The notes under the pieces were generated by a model, which was not told the DNA's origin, ran no database searches, and saw nothing but the letters and a program-made list of their open reading frames with translations. From assembly GCF_036013915.1 (NCBI RefSeq), contig NZ_CP107899.1, forward strand, positions 620,001-684,000: a DNA stretch of 64,000 nucleotides, written 5' to 3'. Origin of the DNA: Streptomyces sp. NBC_00464. GTDB taxonomy: Bacteria; Actinomycetota; Actinomycetes; Streptomycetales; Streptomycetaceae. This document shows positions 52,485-61,856 of this stretch, in pieces; positions within the stretch are counted from its first letter, which is position 1, and each line of letters begins with the position of its first letter. The translations under genes were made by a program, and so were the position numbers.

Positions 52485-52879
52485 GAGGTGACCGATTCGC
52501 CGCGAAGGCCGGTCGACATCGCCTTGCCCAGCCGGCTGACCAGCTGCTGCATCCGGTACGTGATGTCCTGCATGTCGACCTCGGCCGACGCCGCCACGGC
52601 AAGGTAGCTGCCGCCGCCCGCAGCGTTCAGGAACACCCAGCCCCCGTCGAACTCGATGAGGGTCTGGCGCCAGTTCGCTCCGTGCTCACCGCAGAAGAAG
52701 CTGACGGCCCGGCTGAGCGACTGCAGGCCGGAGACTGCGGCGGCCACCTTGTCGGCATCGCCCCTGTCGAACTCCGCAGTACGGGACATCTGGAGGCCGT
52801 CGGCAGAAATCAGGACCGCGTGGAGAGCATGCGGAATCTGCAGCGCGTCCTCAAGCATCCAGGACAGGTCGTCGCTCAC
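52481..52879 (-). CDS. cvnB: Conservon roadblock/LC7 protein CvnB
   Basis: 132 residues of the roadblock/LC7 fold, beginning LSWMLEDALQIPHALHAVLI and containing GGWVFLNAAGGGSYLAV. Probably regulates the CvnD GTPase. Overlaps cvnA by 4 bases. Confidence 0.92.
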   Translation of the reverse strand: MSDDLSWMLEDALQIPHALHAVLISADGLQMSRTAEFDRGDADKVAAAVSGLQSLSRAVSFFCGEHGANWRQTLIEFDGGWVFLNAAGGGSYLAVAASAEVDMQDITYRMQQLVSRLGKAMSTGLRGESVTS

Positions 52880-54075
52880 GGGGCATCGAATCCTTCGTGT
52901 GAATCGGCAGTGGTATCGCCTTCGGCGGCCGGTACCCCCGCACCTCGGCCGCTGAGAGTGCCGCGCTGAAACGCGCCCATGGCCGCCACCCTTGCCTCTG
53001 CTGACCGGGCCGGCGGCGCTTCATCAGATCTGCGGCCGCCGTCCGGCACGAGCGCCATGCCGCGCTTGTTCCGTCGCCGGGGCAGCCCGCCCTCTGCCGC
53101 CGCAGGAGCCGAAGCGCGGCTCTCGGCAGCGGCATTGACTTCCTGCGTGGTAGTGGGCGTCTTGGGCTCGGGCATCTCGGTCAACAACTCCTTCGGCACC
53201 ATCACCACCGCGCGGACGCCGCCGTAGGGAGAGGTGCTGTCGATGGCGACCGTGAACCCGAACCGCGCGCACAGGGCACCGATCACCGCGAAACCGAACG
53301 CGGGAGGGTTGCCGAGCTCCGCAACGCTCACCGCAGACCCGCTGGACAGCAGAGCGGTGGCGTTCGTCCGTTCTTCCTCGCTCATGCCGACACCGGCGTC
53401 GTCGATCACGATGCAGATGCCCCGGGGCACCGTCCGCACCTCGACCTCGACCATGGTGGACGGCTCGGAATAGCTGGTCGCGTTGTCGAGCAGCTCGGCC
53501 ACCGTCAGCGCGATCGGTTCGACGGCACGGCTGGTCACCGCGAAATCGACCCGTGAGGCGATTTCGATGCGCTGGTAGTGCCGGATACGGCCCTGCGCTC
53601 CGCGGATCACGTCATAGACCGATGCAGCCTCCCGCTGCCGGCCGAGCCACCCGCCGCACAGCACAGCAATGGACTGCGCACGCCGGTTGAATTGCGAGTT
53701 CATGTGGTCGATGTCCAGCATGTCCCGCAACACGGCCGAGTCGCCGTACTTCTTCTGCAGCCCGGAGATGGCCCGCTGCTGCTCCGCGGCAAGGCCTTGA
53801 AGGGTCCGCATAGCCGACTTCAGTACGGTGTTCGTGGCCTCCTCCGCCTCTTCCTTGGCCTGGCGGACCACCTCGTCGTAGCCGCTGCGCAGCTCGGTGA
53901 CGGTGGACTCGAGGTCGGCGGCCCCGCCCTGCGATGCGGTCAGCTCACCCTGAAGGCCCTGCTTTTGACGACGTAGCGCCTTGATCGTTTTTCGCTGGCG
54001 AGTTATTACCGTGGCGGCGACAGCGACGCCGACGGCAAGCGCCCAGACTGTCGGATCCTGCCAAAAATTCGTCAT
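52876..54075 (-). CDS. cvnA: Conservon sensor kinase-like protein CvnA
   Basis: 399 residues. One N-terminal membrane segment (VWALAVGVAVAATVI), a coiled coil to about residue 90, a dimerisation-like region with DIDHMNSQFNRRAQSIAVL, and an HATPase domain (AELLDNATSYSEPS and VIDDAGVGMSEEER). The C-terminal 100 residues are disordered and Arg/Ala-rich. ATG 54075 is chosen because the membrane segment follows directly. First gene of the conservon. Confidence 0.9.
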   Translation of the reverse strand: MTNFWQDPTVWALAVGVAVAATVITRQRKTIKALRRQKQGLQGELTASQGGAADLESTVTELRSGYDEVVRQAKEEAEEATNTVLKSAMRTLQGLAAEQQRAISGLQKKYGDSAVLRDMLDIDHMNSQFNRRAQSIAVLCGGWLGRQREAASVYDVIRGAQGRIRHYQRIEIASRVDFAVTSRAVEPIALTVAELLDNATSYSEPSTMVEVEVRTVPRGICIVIDDAGVGMSEEERTNATALLSSGSAVSVAELGNPPAFGFAVIGALCARFGFTVAIDSTSPYGGVRAVVMVPKELLTEMPEPKTPTTTQEVNAAAESRASAPAAAEGGLPRRRNKRGMALVPDGGRRSDEAPPARSAEARVAAMGAFQRGTLSGRGAGVPAAEGDTTADSHEGFDAP

Positions 54076-54719
54076 GTGACTCTCTATTGAGCGGCTGGAT
54101 TCCAGCTCTCGAAAACTGTCCAAGCGGACCCTCGGCTGTGGGCAGACGTCACCGCCCGGAGAGCCCCCTGGCTGTAGCCATGCCAAGGTGAATGCTCACG
54201 TGGCATGTGCACGCGAGCGTATCACCGGACGATCATGAGACTCTGTCAAGTCCGCCACGCCGTTGCTCCGTTGGCGAGAAATGCATGTTCATGTCAGTGA
54301 GGAAGGTGTGCCTGCGAGGTGGAGGCCCAGTGGCGGAGCGCACCATGCCGCTCAGTAGTGTGGCACCTGGGTTCTTGCAGCTCTGCGCCGCATCTCGCCT
54401 CGTAGCGGGCTGACGCGGCGATACAGGGCAGGGCGAGTGTGATCCGACCAACAAGCGTGCCCAGGGCACAAGATGGCCGATTCGAGAGCGGTTACGGACA
54501 GCGACGCGAGCTGCGACTCAGGACATGTGACCGCAACCCTCACGGTCTGGGATTCCTCGCCGCCGGCAGCCTGTCCAGAACGCGGCGACGCGAACGACCG
54601 AGGCGGCCCAGCCCATATTCAGGTGCGCCCGTACTGGAAAGACCTGCGGGAAACGCCCCATGAAGACCGCGTCGCCCCGTGATCACTGACCCGCCCGACT
54701 GCGATCTGCACGGACACCC
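54076..54719. other. Intergenic region upstream of the conservon
   Basis: 644 bases with only short frames that show no family features. The part next to 54076 should hold the conservon promoter; the part next to 54720 is the IS701 left flank. Confidence 0.4.
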
Positions 54720-54720
54720 C

Positions 54721-56289
54721 TAGTACTCCAGCCGGACTTCGGTGTATGTCCTGGTCAACGGCTGGAGCGTGGGGATTTTAGCGGGGTGGTGCCGGGTGTG
54801 GGGCGGGTTCGCCCGGCCTGTCCCGCGAAGGAGTGACCGCGCCGTGTGTAGTGACAGCGGCGGGCCCGGGCCTGGTGTCGGCGGCGCCATCTCGACCACT
54901 TCATTGCATGGTTGCCCTGTCGAGCAGGATGCCGGCGGGTAGTTGCCAGTAGACGGCGGATCTCGGCCGGGGTGAGGTCCACGAGGTCGGGTGTGTCGTG
55001 ACCGGCTCCCCCTTTTGGCGCTCTTGGGCGGCGGTGACGGCGAGAAACGCGTGGGCGAGCATGGCAAGGGTGATGTGCCGGTGCCAGCCGACGTAGTGGC
55101 GGACTTCGTACTGGTCCAGGCCGCATTCGTTCTTCGCGCTCTGGAAGCACTCCTCGATCTTCCAGCGGCACCCGGCAACCTGAACGAGATCGGCGACGGT
55201 GGCGTCCAAGGGCGCGGATGCGAGGAAGTAGGCGAGCTCGTCGGGCTTGGTGATGCTGCGGCGGGCGAGCATCCAGCGTTGTCGGGTGGGCTCGTCGCCG
55301 TCGAACTCCCAGACGGCGGGCAGGCGGGCGGCAGCCCAGTCGTAGAGCCGAGGCCCTTTGGCGCCGTCGCCGCAGGAGAGCCGCTGCCATGCCTGATCGG
55401 GGGCCTGGCCGATGAGGTGGTCGATGCGGGGGCCGTGGACCTGCTGGGATTTGGGCACTGCCATGACGTAGGAGAGGCCGGCGTCTTCCAGGAAGCGTCG
55501 GAAGCGGGAGTCCTGTCCGTAGGCGGCATCGGCCGCGACCCAGGCGACGGGCAGGGGGCCGTCCTACGCACGCAGGACCATGGTGCGGGCCAGCTCGTTC
55601 TTGGTCGCGAATGGGCGATTCTCGGGGATGCGGGCTGTGCGGCAGCGTTCGGGGTCGTCGGTCCAGGACTTGGGAAGGTAGAGCTCGCGATCGACGAGAG
55701 CGTGGCCGCGGGTGGTGGCGTAGGCGGCGAATACGCCGATCTGGCAGTTCTCGGTGCGGCCGGCGGTTCCGGAGTACTGCCGTTGCACCCCGGCGGAGGT
55801 GGTGCCTTTTTTGACGAATCCGGTGTCATCAATGATCAGGATGCCCTCGTCGGTGCCGAGGTGTTCGGCGACGTATCCCTGCAGGTCGTCGCGTATCCCG
55901 TCGGCTACCCAGCGGCTCTTCCCCAGGAGATGCTGCAGCCCGTCAGGGGTGGGGTGCCCGGCGAACTCGGCCAGTTGCCAGGAGTTCTTGCGCCCCACGG
56001 GCCCGAGCAGCCCTCGCACGTAGTCCCGCATCCGGCGTCTGGGCTCGACGCGGGGGAAGCGGTGTCCGATCCGCAAGAAGAGTTCTTCCAGGTCTTGTTC
56101 CCACACGGAGGCAGGTACGTCATCGATCACGTGCGATGGCTGTCCCCATCGCTGTCACTACACACGGCGTGGTCATACGTTCGTGGGACAGGCCGGGCGA
56201 ACCCGCCCCTCACCCGGCACCATCCAGCTAAAATCCCCACACTCAAACCGTTGACCAGGACATACACCGAAGTCCGACTTGAGTACTAA
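54721..56289 (-). mobile_element. IS701-family element with a broken transposase
   Basis: About 1.56 kb bounded by imperfect terminal inverted repeats of at least 100 bases; the left end (from about 54724) and right end (to about 56285) share CGGACTTCGGTGTATGTCC and GGGGATTTTAGC. CTAG precedes the left end and CTAA follows the right; both fit the YTAR target rule of IS701, but they differ, so no clean target duplication is present. Confidence 0.8.
54901..56130 (-). pseudogene. IS701-family transposase, frameshifted
   Basis: The N-terminal half runs from ATG 56130 to a stop at 55564 (GILIIDDTGFVKKGTTSAGV carries a catalytic Asp). The reading continues in another frame as DGPLPVAWVAADAAYGQDSR and on to YRLQ-like end motifs (GCRWKIEECFQSAKNECGLD) ending at 54901. 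A single frameshift near 55563 explains this. The element is not likely to move by itself. Confidence 0.82.
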
Positions 56290-56716
56290 GGGGCGCACCG
56301 CACAGGCTGACGGTTGAATCCTCTGCGCCCGTCATCCTGCGCTTGGCGTCCGGAGGAGCTGCCGGCCGGGGCTGCCCGCCCTTCTCGATCGACGCCCCAT
56401 GGTGTCGCGATCATCTTCGGGGCGGGCCGGGGCTGTCGTCCGGGTCATCTGGCAGGCGGTAGTTGGGGACGGTTCGCGCCCGACACGGGCGCGCTCACGC
56501 TTACACGGATCGGGCGCATCGCGGGAGTGGATGCTCGTGCGGCAGCCCACGGCCAGGGGAGGGATACGGTTCCCGGTCCGGGGCCTCGCGCTACCGGTCG
56601 CCAGGAAGAGGCGCCCTTGCGGCCTTCGGTGTTGCTGGGCAACGAGACCGGCGGGTGCGGCGTCACCTTTCGGGGGTGCGGTGCGTCAGGGAGTCGATGC
56701 CGTCGAGGAGGGGCTC
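56290..56716. other. Intergenic region upstream of the sigma factor
   Basis: 427 bases between the IS701 right end and the sigma gene. An open frame continues upstream of the sigma start but encodes no conserved residues. No promoter motif identified. Confidence 0.4.
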
Positions 56717-57616
56717 GTGATCGTGAATCCACCTGAGTTCTTGGCCATGCGGTTCGAGGAGCACCGGCCGCATCTTCGTGCAGTGGCGTACCGCATGCTC
56801 GGTTCCCTGGCCGAGTCTGACGACGCAATCCAGGAGACCTGGCTGCGCCTGGCGGGCTCCGACGACAGCCGGATCGACAACCTTGGGGGCTGGCTGACCA
56901 CGGTGGTCGGCCGTGTGTGTCTGGACATGCTCCGTGCGCGCAAACGGCGCGGCGAGGAGCCGTTGGAGCAGCGACTGCCCGATCTTGTGATCGGCCATGA
57001 CGGTGCGGACGGGGCTGGCCCCGAGCAGCAGGCGCTGCTGGCGGACTCGGTGGGTCTGGCTCTGCTGGTGGTGCTGGACTCGCTCAGCCCGGCGGAACGG
57101 CTGGCGTTCGTGCTGCATGACCTGTTCGGGCTGTCGTTCGAGGAAATCGCGCCGGTCGTCGACCGCACGCCCGCGACGGCCAAGAAGCTGGCCAGCCGCG
57201 CCCGGCTGCGGGTCCGCGGCACGACGCCGCCCCCCGACCCGGACCGGGCCGATCAGCGGCGGGTGGTGGACGCCTTTCTGACCGCTGCCCGCGGCGGCGA
57301 TTTCGACGCGCTGCTCGCACTCCTCGACCCGGACGTGGTGCTGCGCGCGGACGGCGGTGCTCTCACCGGGGGCCTGCGGACCAACCGCGGCGCCGCCGCG
57401 GTCGCCGGCCGGCTTGACACCTTCCAGCGGATGGCAACCACCGCCACCACTCGCCCGGCGCTGGTCAACGGCTTCGCGGGCCTGGTCAACTCCCTCGACG
57501 GACAGCCGCTGTCCGTCATGAGCTTCACCATCACCGAAGGCAGGATCGCCGCCATCGACATCCTGTCTGACCCCCAGCGGCTTGCCCGGCTCGACCTCGC
57601 GTCCGTCGAGGACTGA
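56717..57616 (+). CDS. sigJ: ECF41-type RNA polymerase sigma factor (SigJ-like)
   Basis: 299 residues. Region 2 (FEEHRPHLRAVAYRMLGSLA...DAIQETWLRLA), region 4 (LSPAERLAFVLHDLFGLSFE) and a C-terminal SnoaL-like extension (VVDAFLTAARGGDFDALLAL onward). This three-part layout defines ECF41, where the extension modulates activity. GTG 56717 follows GAGGAGGGG; GTG 56723 is also possible. It is followed by a carboxymuconolactone-decarboxylase gene, the usual ECF41 partner. Confidence 0.88.
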   Translation: MIVNPPEFLAMRFEEHRPHLRAVAYRMLGSLAESDDAIQETWLRLAGSDDSRIDNLGGWLTTVVGRVCLDMLRARKRRGEEPLEQRLPDLVIGHDGADGAGPEQQALLADSVGLALLVVLDSLSPAERLAFVLHDLFGLSFEEIAPVVDRTPATAKKLASRARLRVRGTTPPPDPDRADQRRVVDAFLTAARGGDFDALLALLDPDVVLRADGGALTGGLRTNRGAAAVAGRLDTFQRMATTATTRPALVNGFAGLVNSLDGQPLSVMSFTITEGRIAAIDILSDPQRLARLDLASVED

Positions 57617-57729
57617 CCTGTTCGGCTACTCGCCCCCCGCCCCGCTGACCGTCGTCCTTGGGGCGGGGTCTGTGGTTCACGCGCGTGCGGCACCGGCCTA
57701 GCAACCTGCTGAAGAGATCCGCGTCTGCC

Positions 57730-57756
57730 GGTCACCTTCCCCCCGCGGGCGTCGTC
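57730..57756 (+). promoter_or_regulatory. Candidate ECF41-type promoter
   Basis: GGTCACC, 16 bases, CGTC. This resembles the described ECF41 consensus TGTCACA-16-CGTC and lies 65 bases before the decarboxylase-like gene, the expected target. Two positions of the -35 differ from consensus. Confidence 0.4.
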
Positions 57757-57820
57757 AGCGCAGTGAACCAGCCGAGAAAGCCGGGCGACGAACAGCCCGC
57801 ACTGACAAAGGGATACTCCT

Positions 57821-58336
57821 GTGGACACGATGGCGACCAGCCTCGACAGCCTCACCTCCCGGTTCTCCGACCCGCAGCAGCTGGTCCCCGAACTCGGCGA
57901 CGTCAGCACCGCTCTCTTCAAGATCATCGGCAATGGGGCGGTGCCCCGGAGCACCGTCACCCTGGTCCACCTGCGTGCCGGGCAGCTAGCCGGGAACACG
58001 TACCTGACGGTGATGCACACCGCGAACGCGCGCCGCGCGGGAGTACTGGAGGAGAAGATCGCCGCCGTCGTCTCCTGGAAGGACGCCCCCTACTTCAATC
58101 AGGCCGAGCGGGTGGCCCTGGAGTTGGTGGAAGCCGTCCTTACGCCCGGCGGGTGCAGCGAGCGAGTCCCGGACGGCCTGTACGCGCGGGCAGCCGAGCA
58201 CTACGACGACAGGGCGCTGGCCACCCTCGCCATGGCGATCGGGCAGGTCAACTTCTTCATCCCCCTCGCCGTGATCGGCAAGCCCCTGCCCGGTGTCTCC
58301 ATGGCCGATCAGTGGCGCACGTCCACGACCGATTAG
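57821..58336 (+). CDS. Carboxymuconolactone decarboxylase-family protein without the CxxC
   Basis: 171 residues of the AhpD/CMD fold. Where relatives have a redox CxxC followed by His, this protein has GQLAGNTYLTVMHTANAR, so both cysteines are replaced while the His stays. Peroxidatic activity is therefore doubtful. ECF41 sigma factors typically sit next to such a gene (or an oxidoreductase or epimerase) and control it. GTG 57821; ATG 57830 is an alternative. Confidence 0.82.
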   Translation: MDTMATSLDSLTSRFSDPQQLVPELGDVSTALFKIIGNGAVPRSTVTLVHLRAGQLAGNTYLTVMHTANARRAGVLEEKIAAVVSWKDAPYFNQAERVALELVEAVLTPGGCSERVPDGLYARAAEHYDDRALATLAMAIGQVNFFIPLAVIGKPLPGVSMADQWRTSTTD

Positions 58337-58445
58337 CCCGGGGCACAGCCCTGCGGGCCCGGCGCACCGCCAAGACCGATCGCCGCCGGGCCCGCCCGGG
58401 CCAGCCCGCTTCACCCAGCCAGCCCGGAAGGAAGAGCATTCCGCT

Positions 58446-59708
58446 ATGAGTTCACCCCAACCCAGCCCGCCCGCCCTCACACACGCCACGACCGCCTCCT
58501 CCTTCGAGGCCATGTTCCCGGCTTCCGGCCCCGTCGTCTGGCACGGCGCGTGGACCACTTCGGTCATGCGGCCCTCCGCCGCGCCATGGTTCGAAACCTG
58601 GGCCGAGCAGGGCTTCATGAACCAGTCGCTCCGTCAAGTCGTCCGAGTCCACACCGGCGGCACCCAGGTCAGAATCCGCCTCTCCAACGCCTACAGCCAC
58701 ACACCTCTGCGCCTGACCGGCGCGAGTATCGGCGGTACCGCCGGCGCCGCGGCCGTGCGCCCGGGCACCTTGCGCACGCTGCGCTTCGCCGGCCTCCCCT
58801 CCACCACCATCCCCGCGAAGGGACGCGCCGTCAGCGACCCGGTCGCCCTGCCCACCGAACCGCTCGACCAGCTCACCATCAGCCTGTACTTCAAGGAGGC
58901 CACCGGACCGGCCACGTACCACCAGCTGTCCATGGCCACCACCTACCGGGCAGCCGGTGACCACCACCGCGACCCGGCCGCTGCCGCCTACACCGACAAG
59001 GTCCAGCCCGCCTACGGATCCTGGTACTACCTCGAAGGCGTCGAGACCTCGGGCAAGCACCGCCTGCCCTCCGCGGTTGTCACCTTCGGCGACTCCCTCA
59101 CCGACGGGTTCGGTGCGACCATCGACCGCCACGACCGCTACCCCGACCTCCTCGCCCAACGCCTGCTCACCGCCGCCCTGCCCCGCCCGGTACTGAACGC
59201 CGGCATCGGCTCCAACAAGCTCCTCACGGACGCGGCCCTCGGCGGTGACGCCGGTATCGCGCGATTCGCTCGGGACGTCCTCGACCAGCCCCACGTCGGC
59301 ACCGTGATCGTCCTGATGGGCATCAACGACATCCAGCAAACCTTTGAACCGGCGCGCAGCACCAGCCCTGAGGCCACGCCAGTCACCGCGCGGCAGCTGA
59401 TCGAGGGGCACCGCACACTGATCCGCGCCGCCCACGCCCGCGGAGTCAGGGCCGTCGGCGCCACGCTCACCCCCTACCGGGGCGCGGCCGGCTGGACCCC
59501 CGCAGGCGAAGAGATCCGCAGCCGGGTCAACCAATGGATCCAAACCGGCGGCGAGTACGACACCGTCGTCGACTTCGCGTGCGCCCTGGACCCCGACGGC
59601 ACCGGCAGCATCACGGAAGACCTGCACATGGGCGACCACCTCCACCCCAACCCCACCGGATACCGGGCGATGGCCGACGCCATCGACCTGGCCTCCCTGG
59701 GACAGTGA
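58446..59708 (+). CDS. SGNH/GDSL hydrolase
   Basis: 420 residues. A beta-rich N-terminal region (residues 25-190) precedes the SGNH core: GDSLTDGFG (Ser), GIGSNKLL, LMGINDIQQ (Asn) and the terminal DHLHPNPTGY (Asp/His). No signal peptide is evident, so location is uncertain. Likely an esterase or lipase. ATG 58446 after GGAAGAG. Confidence 0.88.
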   Translation: MSSPQPSPPALTHATTASSFEAMFPASGPVVWHGAWTTSVMRPSAAPWFETWAEQGFMNQSLRQVVRVHTGGTQVRIRLSNAYSHTPLRLTGASIGGTAGAAAVRPGTLRTLRFAGLPSTTIPAKGRAVSDPVALPTEPLDQLTISLYFKEATGPATYHQLSMATTYRAAGDHHRDPAAAAYTDKVQPAYGSWYYLEGVETSGKHRLPSAVVTFGDSLTDGFGATIDRHDRYPDLLAQRLLTAALPRPVLNAGIGSNKLLTDAALGGDAGIARFARDVLDQPHVGTVIVLMGINDIQQTFEPARSTSPEATPVTARQLIEGHRTLIRAAHARGVRAVGATLTPYRGAAGWTPAGEEIRSRVNQWIQTGGEYDTVVDFACALDPDGTGSITEDLHMGDHLHPNPTGYRAMADAIDLASLGQ

Positions 59709-59841
59709 GGTGTGAGCTCCCGATCGGGACTCGGTCCGCTGTGCGCAGGCGTGCCAGTGTGTGGGCCTAGTACACAAGCAGCACACTGAGCATCCTGCGG
59801 AGCTCTCCCTTCCGCGGACCGCCATGCCTACCCTGGCAGGC

Positions 59842-60642
59842 ATGACTACGGGGGATGAACTACTCCTGCTCGCGATAGTCCCGGGCAGGCAGCGCATACG
59901 CATACGAAGCGACAGTCGGCTTCGGTACGCCCTGCGGGCCTCGGAGTTGGCAGATCTGTGCCTGGCCGGACGGATCGCCGTCGGGCGCCGACGGATCGAG
60001 GTGTTGGACACCCGGCCTGTCGAAGACCGTCGCCTGAGCAATGTCCTGCAAGGTCTCGGCGCAGCTACTCCCCCGCCCGGCCTCAAGGACTGGCTGCGCC
60101 GGACACCGCGCTCCCTGACCCTCGAGTACCTCTCCCAACTGGAGGACCAGAAGGCGGTCCGTGTCCGTCGGTGGCGCGATTCCAGCGGCCGTACTCGCAA
60201 CGACATTCTTTCCCTGAACATGCCACGCCGCCAGGCGCTACTGATCCGCCTCGACAGCGTGGTCCGCTCTGGCTCGGCAAGGTCCACCGCTGACCGCAAC
60301 CTCACCCTCGCCGTGCTTGCCCAGGCCGCGGGCCTCGCCCCTGCCGCCTACCCTGGACTGCGCGGCATCACCGGCCGCCGCCGTATGGCCGCCCTCGCCG
60401 CAACGCACCGTCTCACCCCCGCAGCCGCCGGAGCGGTCCCGGCCGCCGACGTGGAGCTCGCTGCGGCACTGACCACCGGCGCCGACGTCCTCACCCGCCA
60501 ACTCCTCGGCGAGCTCAGTGACCTCTACGCCGACTTCACTACCGGCGGCCACGGTCTTGGCCACGGATTGGACTCCGGCGGTTGGTCCGAGGGCGGCGCA
60601 GGCGGCACCGGCCACCACGGCGACGGGCACGCCGGCTGGTGA
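59842..60642 (+). CDS. GPP34 (Golgi phosphoprotein 3-like) protein
   Basis: 266 residues. TGDELLLLAIVPG near the start, the LRYALRASELADLCLAGRI helix, and RNLTLAVLAQAAGLA match the GPP34/GOLPH3 family, abundant in Streptomyces and of unknown function there. It has a Gly/His-rich C-terminus. ATG 59842 is preferred; ATG 59824 is possible. Confidence 0.85.
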   Translation: MTTGDELLLLAIVPGRQRIRIRSDSRLRYALRASELADLCLAGRIAVGRRRIEVLDTRPVEDRRLSNVLQGLGAATPPPGLKDWLRRTPRSLTLEYLSQLEDQKAVRVRRWRDSSGRTRNDILSLNMPRRQALLIRLDSVVRSGSARSTADRNLTLAVLAQAAGLAPAAYPGLRGITGRRRMAALAATHRLTPAAAGAVPAADVELAAALTTGADVLTRQLLGELSDLYADFTTGGHGLGHGLDSGGWSEGGAGGTGHHGDGHAGW

Positions 60643-60744
60643 CTCCGACAGCCGAAAGTCACATGGCTCTTGACCTTGCCCGGGCCCGGCGGAACTCGGT
60701 ACGCGAGCCGTGCGGGCATCCCTCGCCATCCATCACATGACATG

Positions 60745-61645
60745 GTGTCAGGGGCTCCTCTACTATCCGTAGCTTGGCGTCGAGCCCACATCAGGAGCGA
60801 TGCGAGAGCGACTGCTGCCCGGTAGGACTCGGCGGTCTTGTCGTAACGCGTGGCAATGCCGCGCCATTGTTTCAAGCGGTTGAAGCAGCGTTCGACGACG
60901 TTGCGCTGTTTGTAGAGCTGCTTATCGAAGGTTGGCGGGCGCCCGCCGCGGCATCCTCGGCGGAGCCGGTTTCGGATTTGGTCGGCCCGTTCCGGGATTG
61001 TGTGCCCGACACCGCGCTGTCTGAGCCAGACCCGGATGGCTTTGGAGCTGTAGCCCTTGTCGCCCAGGACGTGGTCGGGCCGATTCCGTGGCCGTCCCGG
61101 TCCGAGGCGGGGCACCCGTATCGCGTCCATCACGGCAGTGAACTGGGTGCAGTCGTTGGTGTTCCCACCAGTGACAGTGAAAGCGAGCGGACGTCCCAGG
61201 GCATCGCAGGCCAGGTGGATCTTGCTGGTCAGTCCGCCCCGGGAGCGTCCGAGTGCGGGACTGCCCCCTTTTTCGTGCCCCGGCGGCGTGCTGGTGAGCC
61301 CGGACGGCCGTGGAGTCGACCGACACAAGCCAGTCGATGCCCCCGGCCGCGTCCGCCTTCGCCTGGGCGGCCCGGAGCATCCGGTCGAAAGTGCCGTCCA
61401 GGGCCCACCGGCGAAATCGGGTGTGCAGCGTGCCCCACGGGCCGTACCGCTCAGGAACGTCCCGCCATCCCACCCCGGTGCGGAACTTCCACACTATGCC
61501 GTTGAGCACGGTGCGATCATCCAACCGCTTCCGCCCTCGCAGCGACGCGGGCAGGAGCGACCGGACGAACTCCCACTCGACGTCGGATAGTTCATGGCGC
61601 CGTTTCACCCGACCATGATCCACTAAGCAAGGGCTTCTGAAGACA
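60745..61645 (-). mobile_element. IS5-family (IS427-like) insertion sequence
   Basis: Two overlapping transposase frames: an upstream one from GTG 61608 (VKRRHELSDVEWEFVRSLLP, then VSVDSTAVRAHQHAAGARKR with catalytic Asp) and a downstream one (GGLTSKIHLACDALGRPLAF, then VLGDKGYSSKA with the second Asp, and NVVERCFNRLKQWRGIATRY with the Glu). A run of A and G bases near 61263-61273 is where frames join. Ends are approximate; about 17-base imperfect inverted repeats are suggested. The downstream frame runs past the left end, so the native stop may be lost. Confidence 0.8.
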
Positions 61646-61737
61646 CTGCTCGTCTTGATATTTGTATGCCCTGCCCATCGGGCGAGGGTGTGATCCGGTA
61701 CACGGTTGGTGGCCAAGAAGGTGAAGGAGCCGGGCAC
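61646..61737 (-). pseudogene. Integrase fragment interrupted by the IS5 element
   Basis: About 30 codons encode VPDHTLARWAGHTNIKTS, similar to the integrase tail at 46.7 kb, and are cut off exactly at the IS5 end. The rest of the gene is absent, as judged from the sequence on the other side of the IS. Confidence 0.6.
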
Positions 61738-61856
61738 TCTGGATCAGACCCGTGCGCGGGCCCTGCCCGGACGTACTCGGACACTCGTCGCTCTCGGCCT
61801 CGGACGGGACACTCCTCCGGCTACCGTCCGGCCGGGGTGACGGTCCGGCGCCGCCG

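Noticed and set aside
54439..54663. 74-codon frame upstream of the conservon
   Set aside because: Arg-rich, no family features, no ribosome site, and overlaps frames on the other strand.
61738..61856. Regulatory site between the integrase stub and LacI
   Set aside because: No repeat or promoter pattern; just the downstream end of the LacI gene.
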